Source of the DNA: Talinum fruticosum | Lineage: Eukaryota; Streptophyta; Magnoliopsida; Caryophyllales; Talinaceae | Reading direction: 5' to 3' | NCBI GenBank assembly: GCA_021018815.1 | Contig: JAITYX010000004.1 | Coordinates: 8,069,501 to 8,133,500 of the forward strand | Length of the DNA: 64,000 nt | Shown: positions 35,491-47,019 of the stretch, one piece after another | Position numbering within the stretch: the stretch's first letter is position 1 | How the letters are laid out: each line of letters opens with the position of its first letter | Translations under genes and position numbers: made by a program | Notes under the pieces: model-generated | Told to the model about the DNA's origin: nothing | The model's input: only the letters and a program-made list of their open reading frames with translations | The model's database searches: none

Positions 35491-35870
35491 AATTTCTTGA
35501 TAATTCCCTAAATAATACTTTTGAATCACTTTGCATATGAATATCTAAAATTAATGTGTCCATGATCCAGGGATCATTTAGATCAACCGAAAAGTTTGGA
35601 CAACCATTGAAATAAATTGGACCATTACATGTATTAGTTTGAATCATAGCTAATAAAGAATCTTGATATCTAATTAATCTATTATCTCTTAATGCCATGA
35701 ATATAGGACAATCTAATCCTAATCTTGTTAATGGCTTGAGTGCTATTTGAATCATACCAAAATGAATATATCTATATTTTTCTTTATATTTGTTAATAGA
35801 AATATTTGATAATAATTTAATAGTTTGAAACTCTTCATCTAAGGTGAAGGTTTCCTCATAATGGGGTAAA
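35480..35870 (-). pseudogene. Third, truncated movement-protein fragment in the loop
   Basis: Nearly identical to 32605-32880 but inverted. It ends abruptly where it joins the end of the plus arm, near 35490. It is one of several segments shuffled in the loop. Confidence 0.8.
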
Positions 35871-35879
35871 ATACTTGGT

Positions 35880-36244
35880 AATGATTTTTATCTCATTTTG
35901 ATCAAAAGGCTCAAGCATTCATTAGGCAAGAATTGTATTCATTAATGGAAAGATTAGGATGTAATATTCTATTCTTTACATGGTGGACCATCTTTGCTCA
36001 AGAAAATAAACTTTCGGATCCGCATGGTATTAAAGAGATTAATACTAATATAGATCTTAGCAAAAAATGGACTTTAAAAAATGGAGAAATTGTTGTATCA
36101 ATAACTCCTCCTTTGCAAGAGATTTTGATCCCTACGGATCAAGGTCATATACCGACTTCCCCATTCAAAGTAGGAAGAAAAGATTTAGATAACTCTCAAG
36201 TAGAGTTAAATGATATTAAAAAGATTTATCAACAAAATGAATAG
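35880..36244 (+). pseudogene. Pararetroviral fragment upstream of coat protein, in the loop
   Basis: Encodes CNILFFTWWTIFAQENKL and PTDQGHIPTSPFKVGRKDL. The same segment is found inverted at about 40190-40540 in the minus arm, where it precedes the coat-protein region. It is absent from the plus arm because of the deletion there. No assigned function. Confidence 0.75.
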
Positions 36245-36640
36245 ACGTCGAACACTTGGACGGTGAGAGTTTTGATTGGAATAGAATCTTGATCTTGAAA
36301 ATATCTTCAGACAATATTGAATTATTGGAGCAGTCCTTGATTAGACCAAAAGTATGAATAGTGATTGATGAATCGTCTTTATCTTTAACGAGTCTTGAAC
36401 AGTTCTTGCAGGTAGAAAGCTTGAATAGTGAGTCGAATAGTGTTTTGATTGGTGAATAGTAAATCACATTAATAATTGAAATGTTGAATTGGCTGACAAC
36501 ATTTAGTGTATCCACTAAACGTCTTTTATCCTCATATGGGATAATGTTACAATCCCATCATAACAGGACGGCTTCATGAATAGTGATCTCGGAACAATAA
36601 GTGAACGATAACGTCCACTTCCTTCCAGGGGCATTTTGAG
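36245..36640 (-). other. Inverted leader fragment plus a unique upstream segment
   Basis: 36245-36495 is the reverse complement of about 31588-31838 and stops just short of the TATA box. 36496-36640 occurs only once in the window. Read on the minus strand it lies directly upstream of the leader, so it may be the distal viral promoter region that was lost from the plus arm. Confidence 0.6.
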
Positions 36641-37510
36641 AGGTGAAACCGGAAATTTCACCGAAGCAAAATCTTGAAAACCTGCATGAAGACATTAGAA
36701 AATATATGTTTTTTTTTTTTGAATACCCATTATGGGCTAAATATCATATGGATCTTGGGCGCATGGCCCGTCGAATGGATCATAATCAGATTGAATGTCT
36801 TCATCGATTCAACACTTGGTTCCTTGAGAAGCAATTGTTGATTTTGTTTCTTGAGTAACATGATCTCCTTCTTGAGTAGTTGGATCTCATCTTCTTGAAC
36901 CTTTTCTTTACCTTTTGAACTTGCTTCTTTCTTTTGTGGAGTAGGAGGTCTTGGTTGAGTTGGTGGGGTCTGTCTTTATTCCTAAAGCGACTTTGAAATT
37001 GAATCTTTCCCACCATTTAATCTTGAATTCTCTTACTAATGAGTAGGATGCGGGTAGCTTATAATATTGAGTGATTGAAAAAGACCAACAAAGGATCCAT
37101 GGGAATCCATATTTCTTATGGAATAGGATTTCCTTGAGGTCCGGACTCGCTATTTGAGGTATTTGAATAACTAACGAAGTATTTTTAACTTCTTCGAGCC
37201 GGATGTCTTGAAGAGACCCCATGGTTATCCACCATTCATAGAACCGAGATAGGGAATTGAAAGTCGGTTCTTGTATCGAAACAGATTAAACCAGGAATGA
37301 TTGAATGGTGCGTAGAAAAATGTGTAGTACCGGGCTCTTTCATAATCAACATAATTATAACCTGGTGGGTTAAATGGTTGAGAAAAGGACTTCATTGTAT
37401 ATTTGTTAGCGAATTCTTTAATAGTCGGGATCTTGAGAAGTCGTAACTTGGAATAAACTATTTGGTTTTTATTGGTCTTGTCCGGAACATGTTCAATGAG
37501 AGCAGATTTT
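36641..37510 (-). pseudogene. Pararetroviral region after the protease, minus arm
   Basis: Reverse-complement copy of 34640-35490 with minor differences. Frames at 37016-36801 and 37222-36908 match the plus-arm ones. Interrupted by stops. Confidence 0.8.
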
Positions 37511-37517
37511 GAATCAA

Positions 37518-38529
37518 CTAAAATAAATTCGTAAAAGTTCTAGTTTTGAGTGGGTTATCATTAATAAAGAAACATTCGAGTATGAATGTGCTTTTGACGA
37601 ACTCATTGAGTGTAGTAAGGTTTTGCGGTTGCCTAAGCTTGGTGTAGGCAACATGTTCTTTGTTTGGTTTTGTGAAATATTTTGAATCAAAAGAAGGACT
37701 CAAAATCGATGGTTTTTGAAATTTTGAAGAAACTTGTGCATAAGAAAGAGGGGGAAAATCTTGATGCTGTAGGACTTGAAATGCATTTGTTGTTGGAATC
37801 GAAATTTGAGAAGGAGTAATGGGCTTGATTGCATAATGGTGAGGGGTTTGAATATTTCTTTCTTTTTCTTGACTCATTTTGAAAGTTGAAAAGAAAGAAT
37901 CATTGTTAGAAATCATATAAATAAAAGGATGCTTTGTAATAGATAAATTTTTTGAAAACCTCGAAGATAAAAATTTGAATGAAATACATTCTTCATGAAT
38001 TTGGGTATGAATACCAAATCGGTCAACCTTAAAAGGGTAAATCTGGGTAATGAATGGGGTACCTAATATGACTTCTTGACTTATATCCTCGACTAGGACA
38101 AATGTGTTTTTGAAATAATATCCTTGGTTACGAGACATAAACATTTGATAATTTGTATTTAATTTATAGTGCCATTCCATTAGCACTATGGAGTCGTTCT
38201 TTAGTTTTTTCATAATAAATTGATGGAATTAGACCTTATTTAATACAATTTTGATCCGCTCCACTATCAAGTAAAGCAATAGTATTGAATTCATAGTTAT
38301 GATTAATTTTTAAAGTAATATAAATATACCATTTTTGATAATTTATATGGTTAATTGTTGAAATGAATTGTTGATTAGAAGAACTTGGAGTATCTTCATT
38401 AATAACTGGACTACTTGACATATTTTCTATTAATGATATTCTTGTTTCTAACTCTAAATCTTTAGTTTGGAGTGAACACAAATTTTGATTAATTTCTTTA
38501 ATTTGTTCTTTAAGATTATTAATTTCCAT
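37518..38529 (-). pseudogene. Pararetroviral aspartic protease and coiled coil, minus arm
   Basis: The frame 38529-38236 ends with the ALLDSGADQN protease motif. After a frameshift near 38240 the frame 38213-37518 contains the ILGTPFI segment and runs through the linker. In this copy the plus-arm stop at the linker end is absent, so the open region is longer (231 residues). Otherwise nearly identical to the plus arm. Confidence 0.8.
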
Positions 38530-38559
38530 TTTTAAGTCTTGAATATTAACTACCTTTAA

Positions 38560-39850
38560 AATATTTGGAGTATCATATTTTTCAAATATTTTACTGATAC
38601 TTAAACACTGGAGGAGTAGTCTTTAATAAATCTTCCTTTATTAGAATACCATTGAGTTTTTCTAAATATTCTTTTATTAATTCAGGATCTTGAATTTGTT
38701 CTATTAAATCTAATAAAAATTCTTTTTCATTTTTAATCGTATTGATCATATTAATACATTTGTAACAAATTCTTGAAGACTCATTCCACGATGAATAATT
38801 ACTTGAATCACTACCTAACTCATAAAGATTATTACCTTCGAGTCGAAGATGAAATATCCGAATTAACTGGAGTATCTTTGAGTTCAAATAAAGAGATAAT
38901 TTTCTCTTTAATCTCTTGATTATCTTCACAGATTTCATTTAATTTTTCTTTAACTTTACAATTTTTTGCATAATGACCTTGTTTTCCACATTTAAAACAA
39001 GTAGGTTTATTAGTAGTTTTCTTATTGGGAGTATTTTTCTTAGGAGCCGTATTATTACGATTGAATTGTTTCTTTTTATTTATTTGATTGGCTTTTCTTT
39101 TTTGAACAGATGGTGCAACGAGTTTTGGAATACAAAAGCTTCGCAAAAGGATCCTAGTTCCTTTCTAGTAGCGGCTTTTTACGTTGAATATCCGGCTTGT
39201 AATTTTAATTCATTGCATAAAGAAATTCCTTCCTTTTTAATAAATCCTAATAATTGACCAAATATAATTTGATCATATGGAATGGGATCTTGTCCTATGA
39301 CATCCTTTAATTTATTGAATGTTCTTTGAGAGAATAAATTCGGTAATCCCGAAATGAATTTTTCTTTCCAGAGAGGGTCGGCGACAATCTTGTCTTTTTA
39401 ATAAATATGAAAAATATGTATCTTTCTACCAATTGTAATCTTCTAGACTGGAGCATCTTAGATTTGTTAAGAGGATTTCCGACCACTTAACATATCTTTT
39501 GGAGTTCCTAGAAGATTAACAACTATTGTATGGACTAGGGTGTAAACAACTTCTTTATGATTTTTAATACTCGGACGTTCTTCGTCTGTCATGTAATTTT
39601 CCCACCAAGACTTTAAAGACCCGATGAAACTCGAAATTAATAATTCAAAAGCTTGAATTTCTGGAGCTCCCTTGGATGTATAGGCGAGTATGCCATCATC
39701 ATCCTATGAAGAATAATTAATGCTTCGTGTTCGCACTTTCCATCTAGATTCCATTCATAGATGGAGCCACCGTCAAAGGCTTACGTAACTATTGTTTTAA
39801 TTGATTTTAGTTGAAGATCCGGAGGGGTACTTACGGAATAATAAGGAAAT
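38560..39850 (-). pseudogene. Pararetroviral coat protein with CCHC zinc knuckle, minus arm only
   Basis: The knuckle CX2CX4HX4C (CFKCGKQGHYAKNC) is at 38958-38999, preceded by a lysine/asparagine-rich basic stretch (39010-39110) and followed by an acidic tail. Upstream, at about 39600-39370, broken frames resemble the caulimovirid capsid core (a SWWENYMTDEE segment near 39590). It packages the viral DNA in the particle. Several frameshifts separate the parts. No copy of this segment exists in the plus arm. Confidence 0.78.
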
Positions 39851-40860
39851 TCTTTTTAAAGATTTTATTAATATTGGTTGCTTCGGTTTTTCTTGAGAAA
39901 TATCTAAAACATTTAGAGTATTACTTGAACTAGTCTGCTGTTTAATTTTTTCATCTATTACTGTTGATTAATGGTTTATCCGATAATTCTAAATTTTTGT
40001 TCTTATTAAATTTAATAAGAGGGAGGAAATATCATTAAGGAATATTGGTTTCTTTGAATCTCTATTTAAATCTAAATTTTCTAATTTTTTGGATAATAGA
40101 TCAATATCTTCTTTCTTAGATATTGCTTCTATTTGAGTTGAAACCATATTGACTCTGTGAGAGATTGTGTGTAAAACTTCATTAGTATAATTATTTTGAT
40201 GATAAATCTTTTTAATATCATTTAACTCTACTTGAGAGTTATCTAAATCTTTTCTTCCTACTTTGAATGGGGAAGTTGGTATATGACCTTGATCCGTAGG
40301 GATCAAAATCTCTTGCAAAGAGGAGTTATTGATACAACAATTTCTCCATTTTTTAAAGTCCATTTTTGCTAAGATCTATATTAGTATTAATCTCTTTAAT
40401 ACCATGCGGATCTCGGAAGTTTATTTTTTGAGCAAAGATGGTCCACCATGTAAAGAATAGAATATTACATCCTAATATTTTCATTAATGAATACCATTCT
40501 TGCCTAATGAACGCTTGAGCCTTTTGATCAAAATGAGATAAAAACCATTGTTTTTTATCTCTATTTTCTATTGAATAGAAATCTCTTCTTAAATAATCTT
40601 TATCTATTGTAAAGGGTTACGTAATAACATTAATTGAGGAGTAAGAAGGAGGTTGCATAACGGAATGAGTGGGTGAACCTATTGAAGAACTATCTTCTTC
40701 AACTGGCTCGGCTATTGGTGATTTGAAATAAATCTTTGAGGAAGAAGGAATTGAATCATCTACTTGATTATCTTTTAGATAATCATAATTAGTAGTTCTT
40801 GAAGGCATGGAGAAAGAAGATCTAGGAAGATCTCTTTTTCTAAAAGCCTTGAAGAAAAGG
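39851..40860 (-). pseudogene. Pararetroviral segment between movement and coat proteins, minus arm
   Basis: Contains frames 40808-40617 (MPSRTTNYDYLKDNQ, as in the plus arm) and 40363-39989, with coiled-coil character near 40180-40040 and a copy of the loop fragment at 40190-40540. The two frames are broken between 40617 and 40363. The function of this linker part is unknown. Confidence 0.7.
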
Positions 40861-40864
40861 ATCT

Positions 40865-41690
40865 TTCATTAATAGAATTGAATCTTATTAATACTCTACC
40901 ATCGGGCTCTTTAATAACTTGTTGAATATTCTTTTGAGCAATATTCCTAGGAGACTTTATATTTTGAATAACAAATTCTTAAGGAATTGTTATTTCATTC
41001 CACTTTAATAACTTAGGAGTAAAACTTGAAGTATTTTACGATTCCATTTTTAATAATATTGTTTCGTCTAAAGTAAGCTTTAATAAACACTTTGGATTTA
41101 ATTGAGAAGATAAAAGCTTGAAATAAACTATATAAGTAATAGCGAAATTTCTTGATAGTTCCCTAAATAATACTTTTGAATCACTTTGCATATGAATATC
41201 TAAAATTAATGTGTTTATGATCCAGGGATCATTTAGATCAAGTGAAAAGTTTGGACAACCATTGAAATAAATTGGACCATTACATGTATTGGTTTGAATC
41301 ATAGCTAATAAAGAATCTTGATATCTAATTAATCTATTATCTCTTAATGCCATGAATATAGGACAATCTAATCCTAATCTTGTTAATGGCTTGAGTGCTA
41401 TTTGAATCATACCAAAATGAATATATCTATATTTTTCTTTATATTTGTTAATAGAAATATTTGATAATAATTTAATAGTTTGAAACTCTTCATCTAAGCT
41501 AAAGGTTTCCTCATGATCTTTTATTGAAAAGCGATATTGAAATCAAACTTGCCTATTTGATACATGGTTTCTATCTTTTGTTTTGGAATAGACCAATTTG
41601 AGAAATCAACTTGACAGCTAACTTCTCTACTATTGACCACATTAGTACTCTTGCTACTTCCTAAACCTAGATGATCTCGTAACCAAGAGG
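40865..41690 (-). pseudogene. Pararetroviral movement protein remnant, minus arm
   Basis: Reverse copy of the plus-arm movement protein. The frame 41410-41036 reads across the point where the plus arm has its frameshift, but ends early at a different stop. Each arm therefore carries its own independent lesions. Confidence 0.78.
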
Positions 41691-41932
41691 CTATCATAGC
41701 TTAAGCTTGACTATTCACGTCGATAATTACGCACACACACTACCGGGGCACCCTCTACGGGACCACCTCACACGGTCGACCAACGGTCGACCAACGCTAA
41801 GCCTTACGGTGCAACAACAAAATAGACAGACTTGGCTCGATACCAAATGAAGGCGGGACCGGACTAGAGCTCGGGGACGAAACTCGGGGTACTATTTGTG
41901 GTTGAGTAGCGGGGAAGCGGGGTGACAAATAT
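41691..41932 (-). other. Pararetroviral leader with PBS, minus arm
   Basis: The PBS complement is at 41834-41845. The leader ends at the sequence equivalent to 32094 and passes straight into (TA)n. The promoter and TATA box are therefore missing from this arm. Confidence 0.8.
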
Positions 41933-41939
41933 ATATATA

Positions 41940-42056
41940 TATATCCCAACATGTCTATAATTTTACGCCGTGACGACTTTACAAAATAATATATTTTGCA
42001 ATCGGCATGAAATTGAGAATAATTTAATTTAACTAATTGATGGGGTGTTCCATCCT
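41940..42056 (-). repeat. Gypsy-type 3' LTR, second piece
   Basis: Continues the LTR after the pararetrovirus block: CCCAACATGTCTATAATTTT and GCATGAAATTGA match the other LTR at 45697-45799. The LTR ends near GATGGGGTGTT. Confidence 0.88.
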
Positions 42057-42184
42057 TCCCCCTTAAAATAGTTTCGAGCCTCAAAACTGTGATAAATTTG
42101 GAACAATTAAAGATGATGATTTTTTTCTTTTTAAAATTCTCAAAGATTCTATGCACTCTATCAAATTTAATTTAATTAGACAAT

Positions 42185-42425
42185 ACTTTTGCATAATTTA
42201 ATACCTTACTATTTGCTATATGAGTAGCCTTACATACAATCCTATGGGACATGTATGAAGCTTTATATCTATTTGTGTCTGTAACTTTCCATAATATAGA
42301 AGTATGTATAGCATTGAATTAATTAAAAACAAGAATGGCCTCAAGTGAAAATGGAACATCTAGCCAATACCTTGCATAATTAAATTACTATTTACTATAT
42401 GAGTAGCCTTACATACAATCCCTTA
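42185..42425. repeat. Direct repeat inside the Gypsy-type interior
   Basis: The word TATGAGTAGCCTTACATACA with its AT-rich neighbourhood occurs at about 42190-42242 and again at about 42373-42421. A smaller tandem duplication of 36 bp (GTATAATAAGTACCACACTA...) is at 43369-43440. Both are in non-coding sequence. Confidence 0.85.
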
Positions 42426-42439
42426 AAGTCCACTCTTAA

Positions 42440-42760
42440 TTTCTCTAAGATTTATCCTAAGTTGCTTCAAGATCTTGAAGAGTGGACTTTCTTGTTCCCC
42501 ACCAAATGTTAGCTTGTCCGAGTGAGGTAGAAAGCCCTAATGTTTATGCGTTTGTTGTCGGGAGCTTCCACCACATCAAATATCTTTTCCATTTGTCTTA
42601 TCCATTCCTCTAAAAAGCTGGGTCCATCTTTCCATCATATGTTTTGGGGTTTTGTTTTTCGACCCTATCAAAGAGTTTACCTTCCTTTCTCGATTTTTCG
42701 GAGTTAGACGCACTAAAAGCCTTTTTGTCACCTCGGCTACAATTCTTCCCAAAAGCTTCG
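42440..42760 (-). pseudogene. Retrotransposon gag remnant
   Basis: The minus strand encodes KLFDRVEKQNPKTYDGKMDP followed by AFLEEWIRQMEKIFDVVEAP, the start of the Gypsy-type retrotrans_gag domain. Only about 100 residues are recognisable before stops. No knuckle, protease or polymerase follows. Confidence 0.8.
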
Positions 42761-43558
42761 GATCTAAATTATTAAGTACTTCCCTAAATCCTCAATATTT
42801 TTAGAATTTTACGGAACATTAGCATCTTCTTCACTTGCTTGTAGGGTTACTGCTTGGAGACTTTTGGCTAATTGGCCAGGCTGGCATTGGCTCCACATTG
42901 TTTTCTTGGACGTTGTTTCCAACAACATTCTCATTCACGGTTTGACATGTTGTTCAACAAATAACAAAATTATTAACTATCCTCTTGTGTTTTCTATTTT
43001 TTTTCACACTTTTATTTACTATTATTCGATTAGTTAAGTAACACAAACTAAAGTATGTCTAATCTATGCAAACATTTTCCTATTTGAAGCTGTATATAAG
43101 GTTGATATGTTTAGCTTACTTTATACATACTCAAATATACACACATTTTGCTCCGGATCGGCTATGCTTGGCTCCAAATGATCCAACTTCTTGTCGTTCC
43201 TAAACTTTCAAGGGTTTCATGCAACTTTACTTTGTTGTTACTCTTTAATCATGTACTCCATGTTTCTTCCATTTCCTCATTATCGGAATCATTTATACTT
43301 CACCACATATGTACAACCTCACTAAAACCCAACTAACCATCAATGTAAACTTTTCACTCATACACCTATGTATAATAAGTACCACACTAACCCAATTCTC
43401 ATTACGTATAATAAGTACCACACTAAACCAATTCTCATTATTAATAGTTTGTTGGGATCCCAAATAATATCGTTGAAATCCATTATACACATACAAACTT
43501 TTTGCACCCAAGTAACTCCATTATCCTCCTATACTTATATCCCAACGCCACAACCTTA

Positions 43559-43570
43559 GCTCTAATACCA
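43559..43570 (-). other. Gypsy-type primer binding site (initiator tRNA-Met)
   Basis: The minus strand reads TGGTATTAGAGC, one change from the usual TGGTATCAGAGC, four bases after the 5' LTR. It fixes the element orientation as minus. Confidence 0.8.
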
Positions 43571-45356
43571 CTTACGTAACGTCCCAATTTGATCATTTTT
43601 AAACTCTACTCAACATATAATCACACCATAGAATACTAAGTTATGCAAGGGCGTTACAGCTGTCCCCCATCAAGAGACAAAGCTAAACATTAAAATATGA
43701 TATCATGATATTCCCTTTCATTTGCATCAAGCGCTCAAACTTATTAGAGTTTCATAACACCATAATCAATATTTACACAACTCAAACCATTAGACATGAG
43801 TTCTTCCCCAAAAGACAACTTACCATTTAACAAAAGTACCCATCGTCTCCACAAGAGTATAAAGACTAATTGACCAAAAGTTAACCATTAAAGCTAATTG
43901 TACTATACTTAAGAGTAATAGTCAAAGTCCGAGTCGACATTTCTGGTTTCTTTATCCTTGTCACTTCCTACTGATTGTTAGCATGTTTTTCTTTTCCTAA
44001 AAGCAATTGAGATAACATAAAAACAAGAATGAGTCATATGTCCACCACGTTACCCCTGTCATTGTAAAAATATTTATAAGAGCCGGTGAGCACGCGCAAA
44101 TATTTAAAGTCGATTTCAAAAGCTATTTATATGTAAAACTAAAGTAATTCACTGTACATTAATCATTGTAATAGTTTAGGATCCATTTACGTACATGTGG
44201 TTGTCATGGTGATTATGTGATATCATCATATATGAGTAAATAATTCATTTATCCCGATCGATCAAGAAGTGCCCCCATGAATTGTAAGTGTGACTGTAAC
44301 TATATCTCGTGATAAATGAACTGTGAGTTGTGAAGTGGGTCATGTGAACTACGGATACATCGGTAAATTGTTGTGAATTGTTGTGAACTATTTCTCTGCA
44401 GTTGTGGTGTGGGTCCTAGTAGTTTCAAAATAACCAAATTAAAACTTTAAACTTATTAATAAAGTGAAACATTACGAAAAGTCGCAAGCAATAACGTACC
44501 TTGAGATGTTAGATACTCCCTTTTAGACCCTTGTTCGGATCTTTTACGTTCGTTAAACTTTGATTTAGCCTCTATGTTTGCAACTCGCCTTTTATTAATT
44601 TTCATGCTTTAATAACATGTCATTTATAATTGTCAACGACTTTATGAATTAATGAACCATCATTATAGATTTCTTTTATAAAATTAGATATTTCTATGAA
44701 TTTCCTTCTTTCTTACTTCCATTCACTTGTCCTCCAATTTCATACAATCTTATATAATTCTAATATCCCTCTTTACTCAAATTTAGTTTACTTTTTCGAT
44801 AATTTAATTTATCCAACTCGATTCAATACTCTAATTTTTACCTAATCTCAATTTACGTTGTTAAGATCTCCAATAAATCTTCCAACTTATTAATATTTAT
44901 ATTTTCATTTATATTTCAATCCTAGGTAATACAACATAACTTCCAATAAACCAATACTCATGAGTCTTTCTATAGCTTAACTAAATTTCTAATATCCAAA
45001 ATAATATTCTTTAGTACCACAATTTAATTTCTCAATTTATATTTATTTTCCTAGTTATTTGTTTAAATAAAAATAATTAAATTTACTTAGAATAAAAGTT
45101 AGAGAAAAATACATAATTTAAGAGGTGGAAAAAGGGTGGTGGAAAGAATTTGGGTTGCTCGGAGGACAGGTGGCCGATGGTCGGTGGTGATAGGTGGAGG
45201 CAATAGGTGGCCGGCGGCTGGACGGCGAGCTGGGCGTGGGCCGATAGCAATAGCGAGGGAAAGTGAGGGAATTGGGAGAGAGAGAGAGAGAATGGGCTAC
45301 TATTTAGTTTTTTTTTTTTTTTTTTTGCTTAGGCCTTGCGAAACCTATCATTCCTT

Positions 45357-45366
45357 CTATTTATAG
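45357..45366 (-). promoter_or_regulatory. TATA box of Gypsy-type LTR
   Basis: The minus strand reads CTATAAATAG-like sequence at the same place in both LTRs (also 31183-31192). It is followed downstream by a (CT)n run and a GC-rich leader. Confidence 0.55.
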
Positions 45367-45969
45367 GTCGAGAGTGTTAATCCAACTTTTCTTCTTCTTC
45401 TTCTTTTTTTCTTTTCTTTTTTCTCTTTTTGTCTAATCAATAATTAATTCATACTTATTTTTAAAATGTTTAACAACTTGACTAATCTATGTCCACACAT
45501 ATAGCTTGGTTTAAAATCACATATTTTATTTTATTTATATATATTTTTCTTTTCTTAATCACTAAGCAATTCAATAAATTTTCCGACTCGTGATGTTCAA
45601 ATATATGTATATATACTGTGAATTTGTATAAATATTTAGAGAGCTATTTGTGCTAAGAAGCATATATAAATTCATAATATATATCTTTTTTTCATATATC
45701 CCAACATGTTTATAATTTTACGCCGCTCACTACTTTATAAAACAATATATTTTGCAATTAGCATGAAATTGAAAATAATTTAATTGAATTAATTGATAGG
45801 GTGTTACTAGGGGTGAGCAAAATTTCCAGCGTACCGGTTCGGACTGGTTGAACCGGGACCGGGACCAGTCCAAATTGTAGGACCGGTTATAGCAGAGTGC
45901 AGGGACCGAGTAGTGAAATCTTGGACCCGGTTACCGTTCTATTAAAAATAATAATAATAATAATAATTC

Positions 45970-46545
45970 CAAGCAAACCCTAACTATCGCTCGGTGCTCG
46001 CTTTCGCTTATTGCTCGTTGCTCGCTCTCCTCTCCCCAGTATCTGCCTCCCCGTCGCACTCTCTCTCTCTTCTCGATCTCTCGCCGTCACCGGCGTTTGT
46101 TCCAGTGTTGGTCGTCGCCGACGTGCTTGCTCTTTGGCTTCGGTTTTGGCTTCGGTTTGCTTGGTGCTCGCTCACCTCTCTCGTGTCCGCCTCCCCGTCG
46201 CACTCTCTTTCTCTTCTCTAATCGTTCGCCGTCGCTGCGTTTGCTCCCGTGTTCGCTGCGTGCTTGCTCTCGCTCTCTCACTCACTCGCTTGCGCTCCTC
46301 CCTCCCTGCTCACCGGTGCTTCTTGCCTTACCCTCCCAGAGGCTCGCTCTTTTCCTCCGGCTATTTTCCGGGCACCCAAGTTGTGAGTATTTAGTTTTTG
46401 TTGATTTTATATGTTAAAAAACGAACAAGTTCAATGTTTTGCTCAATTTTTCGTGTGATTGTAGGTAGCCCGTGCCCGCCCCGCCCCCTTGGTTGTTGGT
46501 GGTCGTTTCTTCCCTTGTACTTCTGCTGCATCTCCACCATGGTGA
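45970..46545 (+). other. hAT 1 GC-rich leader with tandem duplication
   Basis: A segment of about 145 bp containing TCTGCCTCCCCGTCGCACTC-like sequence (about 46018-46160) is repeated at 46160-46290. CT-rich, GC-rich sequence with serine/arginine frames on both strands probably represents promoter and untranslated first exon rather than protein-coding sequence. Confidence 0.55.
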
Positions 46546-47019
46546 GTGTATATATGGCTTACATCTAGTCGTGTGAGTACTTAGTTTTTGTTGATTTTAG
46601 ATTTGTTAATGTATTTATTGACATTGAGTTTGTTTGAGTATACAAAAACTTGACAAAATGAAAATCTTCTATGTACGAAATGTTAGATTTGTTTATCTAT
46701 TCATTACATGACTCAAGAGGCTAAACGATTCGAAATATGTAAGAATTTTATCTTCTATGTATACCATTGTGTGATGCGTGGAATTTGATGAAATTAAAAG
46801 GCCTAAAACCAAGCATGAATAGGAGGAATTAAAACAAATATGGAATGGTCGGAGTTATAGTCATCATTGAACCCATCGATATTACAAATAATGTGTTTAT
46901 AAAGGATAAAATTGTAATTTTAGGTTTCATTCAAATTGACAAGGATAGAATAGAGAGAACATAAGAGAAATTGTTTCAATAATTCACAATTATTAATGTT
47001 TGATGAATTAATGGCAAAA

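Larger units (their letters stand above)
31501..41939. mobile_element. Endogenous pararetrovirus (Caulimoviridae) block arranged as an inverted repeat
   Basis: Coding remnants of movement protein, coat protein with CCHC knuckle and aspartic protease, together with a tRNA-Met PBS and no LTR of its own, indicate an integrated plant pararetrovirus. Sequence from about 32094 to 35490 (plus) is repeated in reverse from 36648 to 41932. A rearranged loop lies between them. Both outer borders are TA-repeat DNA within the Gypsy 3' LTR, as has been reported for florendovirus insertions. No reverse transcriptase domain is visible in either arm. All genes are broken. Confidence 0.88.

Noticed and set aside
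31501..41939. Considered as two separate LTR-retrotransposons in opposite orientation
   Set aside because: There are no LTRs for the viral coding parts, and movement-protein and capsid features with TA-repeat borders fit a pararetrovirus better.
46011..46417. Two long plus-strand frames suggestive of a secreted or arginine-rich protein
   Set aside because: They fall in the duplicated CT-rich leader of hAT 1, with an equally long minus-strand frame; no conserved protein content.
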